A stretch of 64,000 bases of DNA from Flavobacterium sp. KS-LB2 (GTDB taxonomy: Bacteria; Bacteroidota; Bacteroidia; Flavobacteriales; Flavobacteriaceae). Shown here one piece after another: positions 61,433 through 64,000 of this stretch. The position numbers and the translations under genes are program-made. Each line of letters opens with the position of its first letter. The first letter of the stretch is position 1. Below the pieces are notes generated by a model, which searched no databases, was not told the DNA's origin, and was given only the letters and a program-made list of their open reading frames with translations. The DNA is taken from the NCBI RefSeq assembly GCF_036895565.1, contig NZ_CP145904.1, forward strand, positions 1,426,001-1,490,000, read 5' to 3'.

Positions 61433-62716
61433 ATGGAATTTACTCTACTTATAGTTATTATAGTCCTAGCTCTAATCTTTGATTATATTAATGGTTTTCA
61501 TGATGCTGCCAATGCTATAGCAACTGTTGTAGCTACAAAAGTATTATCGCCTTTCCAAGCAGTAGTTTGGGCGGCATTCTTTAACTTTTTGGCGTATTGG
61601 GTTTTTGGTTTTGGTGTAGCAGATACTGTTGCGAAAACGGCCAATACTATGGATATCAACTTAATTGTTATCCTAGCAGGTGTAATAGCAGCCATCATTT
61701 GGAATTTATTTACTTGGTGGCAAGGAATTCCTTCTAGTTCTTCACATACCTTAATTGGTGGTTTTGCAGGAGCAGCAATTGCTCATGCCGGTTTTGGAGT
61801 TGTTTCTTGGTACAAAGCAGGAAAAGATGGTGGGATGCCTTCAGGGGTTTTAATCATTATTGCTTTTATTATATTGGCACCATTATTAGGGGCTTTGATT
61901 TCTTATTTGATGTCAATTTGGCTTCTTAATGCCTCTAAAAAGAGTATTTATCCAAAGATTTTCACAGCTTCTTTAATGATCTTGACCGTTTGGTTCGTAG
62001 AAAGCCAAATGATTTATTATGATCAAATTGAAAAGCCTCGTTTCGATTCTCCTTTTTGGAGTGTAGCATTTGAAGCACATAATATAAAATGGTTCTTGGT
62101 TGCCTTTATTATTTTGTCAATAAGCACATTTTGTTTAATATTCAGTAGTTTAAATTTGAATCAAGCTACGGCATGGTTGAAAAAAATGCAATTACTATCA
62201 TCAGCAGCCTTTAGTTTAGGACATGGTGGAAATGATTCACAAAAAGTAATGGGTATTATTGCTGCCGCTGTTGCAGTTTATATAAACACTAGTGGTGTAG
62301 CACAGGAATCATTACCAGCTTGGTTAGATGTGGTTTTGCCTAATGATGAAGGAGCATTCAAAATGCCAGCTTGGATTCCTTTAGCTTGTTATTCTGCTAT
62401 TGCAGCCGGAACGTTAAGTGGAGGATGGAAAATTGTGAAAACAATGGGTTCGAAAATTACAAAAGTGACTTCTTTTGAAGGTGTTGCCGCAGAAACTGCA
62501 GGAGCATTGACATTATATTTTACAGAGCATTTTAAAGTGCCTGTAAGCACAACGCATACTATTACTGGATCTATCATTGGAGTTGGACTTACTAAAAGAG
62601 TTTCTGCAGTGCGATGGGGAATGACTGTTAGCTTATTATGGGCTTGGGTTTTAACCATTCCAATTTCAGCAATATTAGCAGCAATCATTTACTATCTCTT
62701 TAGTATTTTTATTTAA
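61433..62716 (+). CDS. Inorganic phosphate transporter, Pit family
   Basis: 427 residues and about ten to twelve membrane helices in two inverted halves. The Pit signatures are DYINGFHDAANAIATVVATK (about 17-36) and FSLGHGGNDSQKVMGI (about 262-277), with a later VPVSTTHTITGSIIGVGL (about 365-382). It imports phosphate with a cation at low affinity across the inner membrane. It forms an operon with the DUF47 gene and ends at a strong terminator. Confidence 0.92.
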   Translation: MEFTLLIVIIVLALIFDYINGFHDAANAIATVVATKVLSPFQAVVWAAFFNFLAYWVFGFGVADTVAKTANTMDINLIVILAGVIAAIIWNLFTWWQGIPSSSSHTLIGGFAGAAIAHAGFGVVSWYKAGKDGGMPSGVLIIIAFIILAPLLGALISYLMSIWLLNASKKSIYPKIFTASLMILTVWFVESQMIYYDQIEKPRFDSPFWSVAFEAHNIKWFLVAFIILSISTFCLIFSSLNLNQATAWLKKMQLLSSAAFSLGHGGNDSQKVMGIIAAAVAVYINTSGVAQESLPAWLDVVLPNDEGAFKMPAWIPLACYSAIAAGTLSGGWKIVKTMGSKITKVTSFEGVAAETAGALTLYFTEHFKVPVSTTHTITGSIIGVGLTKRVSAVRWGMTVSLLWAWVLTIPISAILAAIIYYLFSIFI

Positions 62717-62737
62717 TGCTAAAATAACAATCATAAA

Positions 62738-62771
62738 AAAAAAAACCATTCTTAGACGAATGGTTTTTTTT
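62738..62771. terminator. Bidirectional terminator between the pit gene and the GNAT gene
   Basis: AAAAAAAACCATTC (62738-62751) pairs with GAATGGTTTTTTTT (62758-62771), a 14-bp stem with a 6-base loop. Confidence 0.88.
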
Positions 62772-62790
62772 TGCTCTAAAATTAATTTTT

Positions 62791-63072
62791 TTAAAACAGT
62801 AGGTCTTGTATTTCCTTCGTTTTATCAAATACGCTTTTCGCGAAAGGACATAATGGTAAAATTTTAAGATTATTTTCCCGTGCATATTGTACGGCTTCCA
62901 TCACCATTTTTTTGCCTACACTTTGTCCTGCAAAATTAGGATTTACTTCGGTGTGGTCAATAATAAATTTATCGGTTCCTGCCCAAGTATAGGTCATTTT
63001 TCCAGCTTCAACCTCGTTAGTTGTGGCTTTGAAATAACCGTTTTTGGTATCGTTTACATGTTCAATTGTCAT
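62791..63072 (-). CDS. Small GNAT-like protein (NATD1/YjdJ type)
   Basis: 93 residues. The shortened GNAT core shows MTYTWAGTDKFIIDHTEVNP (about 26-45), the CoA loop GQSVGKKMVMEAVQYARE (about 49-66) and ILPLCPFAKSVFDK (about 72-85), matching the small Gcn5-like family. It lacks the N-terminal part of typical GNATs. Acceptor unknown. The OsmC gene stops 6 bases upstream on the same strand, so the three genes at the right edge look like one operon. Confidence 0.88.
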   Translation of the reverse strand: MTIEHVNDTKNGYFKATTNEVEAGKMTYTWAGTDKFIIDHTEVNPNFAGQSVGKKMVMEAVQYARENNLKILPLCPFAKSVFDKTKEIQDLLF

Positions 63073-63078
63073 TAGTTT

Positions 63079-63471
63079 CTAATTTAATTCAGTTGTTATT
63101 TCGATTGGGTTTGTTAAAATTTTGTGTATTGGACATTTGTCGGCAATGTTTATTAATCGTTTTTTTTGATCATTCTCTAAGTTGCCAAATAATTGAATGT
63201 TGCGCATTATTTTGAATTTATTTTCTACTGAATCAGTTTCAAAAATGACTTCAACTTTTACATCGGTTAAATCCCAGCCTTTTCGGTTGGCATACATCCG
63301 TAAAGTGATACAGGTACAAGCCGCTAGTGAAGAAGCCAGTAATTCTTTTGGCGCAAAGCCTAGATCTTTTCCTCCGTTACTTTCAGGTTCGTCAGAAATA
63401 ATAAAATTAGTTTCTGATTGTATTTCTGTTTTATAAAGTTCAGCGCCGATACTGGCTATTATTTTACCCAT
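63079..63471 (-). CDS. OsmC/Ohr-family protein
   Basis: 130 residues from the ATG at 63471 (MGKIIASIGAELYKTE); an in-frame extension to 63570 overlaps the pirin gene and is rejected. The family redox cysteines are in LAACTCITLRMYANRKGW (about 49-66) and DKCPIHKILTNPI (about 111-123). OsmC/YhfA-type proteins reduce organic hydroperoxides or act in stress defence. It sits one base after the pirin stop and 6 bases before the GNAT-like gene. Confidence 0.88.
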   Translation of the reverse strand: MGKIIASIGAELYKTEIQSETNFIISDEPESNGGKDLGFAPKELLASSLAACTCITLRMYANRKGWDLTDVKVEVIFETDSVENKFKIMRNIQLFGNLENDQKKRLINIADKCPIHKILTNPIEITTELN

Positions 63472-63472
63472 A

Positions 63473-64000
63473 TTATTGTCTTTTATTTTGTTCTGGAAGT
63501 GGAACAAATTCAGTTTCATTCGGAACTGTATCAAAGGTTTGTGCCAACCATTTTTCTTTTGCTTTTTCAATCAATTCTTTAGTTGAAGCAACAAAATTCC
63601 AATAGATAATTCTTTCTTCTGGAAAAGGATCTCCACCAAAAATGTAAATAGTCGTGTTTGCGGCCATTTCAAACGTACAGAGTTTACTGTCTTTGGCAAT
63701 TAAAATTTGCTTTGGACCAAAAACATTTTCTTCACTTTCGATACTGCCTTCTAAAATATACAAAGCGCTTTCGCCAAATAAATGCTCACCAATTGTTACC
63801 GTTTGTGCCGTGGTGCTTTTTAATTCTAAGAGGTAAAGCGGACTGTAAACTGGGACAGGAGATTTTCTGCCAAGTACTTCGCCAGCTATTAGTTTAAAAG
63901 CAATATTATCCGTTTTCCATTCAGGAATTTGATTCTCAGGAACATGAAAAAAAGAAGGTTCTATTTCTTCTAATTCTTTTGGTAAAGCAACCCAAATTTG
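63473..64000 (-). CDS. Pirin family protein (partial, N-terminus off the right edge)
   Basis: The frame is open from 64000 down to the stop at 63473, 175 residues of the C-terminal part. It begins QIWVALPKELEEIEPSFFHV and continues with ELKSTTAQTVTIGEHLFGES and NTTIYIFGGDPFPEERIIYWNFV, which match the pirin cupin C-terminal half. Some bacterial pirins act as quercetinases or redox sensors. The start codon is outside the window. It is first in a run with OsmC and GNAT-like genes, with 1- and 7-base spacings that imply one transcript. Confidence 0.87.
   Translation of the reverse strand, partial: QIWVALPKELEEIEPSFFHVPENQIPEWKTDNIAFKLIAGEVLGRKSPVPVYSPLYLLELKSTTAQTVTIGEHLFGESALYILEGSIESEENVFGPKQILIAKDSKLCTFEMAANTTIYIFGGDPFPEERIIYWNFVASTKELIEKAKEKWLAQTFDTVPNETEFVPLPEQNKRQ

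Noticed and set aside
1..64000. CRISPR array, rRNA operon or insertion-sequence transposase
   Set aside because: No regularly spaced direct repeats, no rRNA signature stretches and no transposase frame were seen anywhere in the window.

Overview
The window is a 64 kb stretch of a low-GC Bacteroidota chromosome, most likely Flavobacterium or a close relative. The evidence is indirect but consistent: protein sequences have a flavobacterial character (OMP_b-brl family TonB-dependent receptor, YwqK/TonB-C protein, S9 and S10 peptidases with signal peptides), many genes are preceded by TAnnTTTG (-7) promoter elements in place of TATAAT, the tmRNA tag ends in NYALAA, and intergenic spaces carry dispersed palindromic repeats of a kind common in flavobacterial genomes. 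No species can be named from the sequence alone.

Layout. 1-6.8 kb: transporters (TauE/SafE, RhtA-like exporter, YeiH-type exporter), a zinc alcohol dehydrogenase, and an Old Yellow Enzyme gene transcribed with its probable ArsR-type repressor, whose operator overlaps the promoter. 7.1-13.4 kb: a small exported protein followed by a complete RND efflux pump (lipoprotein adaptor, AcrB-like pump, TolC-like lipoprotein). 13.6-15.7 kb: a 2.1 kb island bounded by 46-bp direct repeats of the tmRNA 3' end plus terminator. It carries only a tripartite HipB-HipS-HipT kinase toxin-antitoxin operon, preceded by three 18-bp palindromic operators spaced exactly 71 bp apart. The intact ssrA gene follows. 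16-38 kb: mostly housekeeping (class C-type serine hydrolase, lysine/alanine dehydrogenase-like enzyme, LLM flavin enzyme, fumC, TonB-dependent receptor, arsC-like, CPBP protease, menE, DoxX, acyl-CoA carboxylase beta, lpxD, prfB with its programmed +1 frameshift, threonine aldolase, ybaB, oligopeptidase B, cysteine synthase-like). 38.5-43.6 kb: a minus-strand cluster gcvT - S41 protease - coiled-coil exported protein - yebC. 43.9-53.5 kb: nnrD, then two copies of an unusual two-gene module (HipA-like kinase-fold protein plus DUF3037-type protein), separated by peptidase S10, AHSA1, GNAT and SYLF genes. 53.6-58.8 kb: the thrABC operon with a threonine-codon-rich leader peptide, and a dispersed repeat inserted between thrB and thrC. 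59.2-64 kb: hutH, a DUF47/Pit phosphate transport pair, GNAT, OsmC and the start-truncated end of a pirin gene.

The most unusual content is the three separate HipA-superfamily kinase modules within 40 kb. One sits on a clear ssrA-targeted island. The other two are HipA_2/DUF3037 pairs that look like an undercharacterised kinase/partner system. The thr leader peptide is the second strong item: a 31-codon ORF with 12 threonine codons directly upstream of thrA, which points to attenuation by threonyl-tRNA supply.
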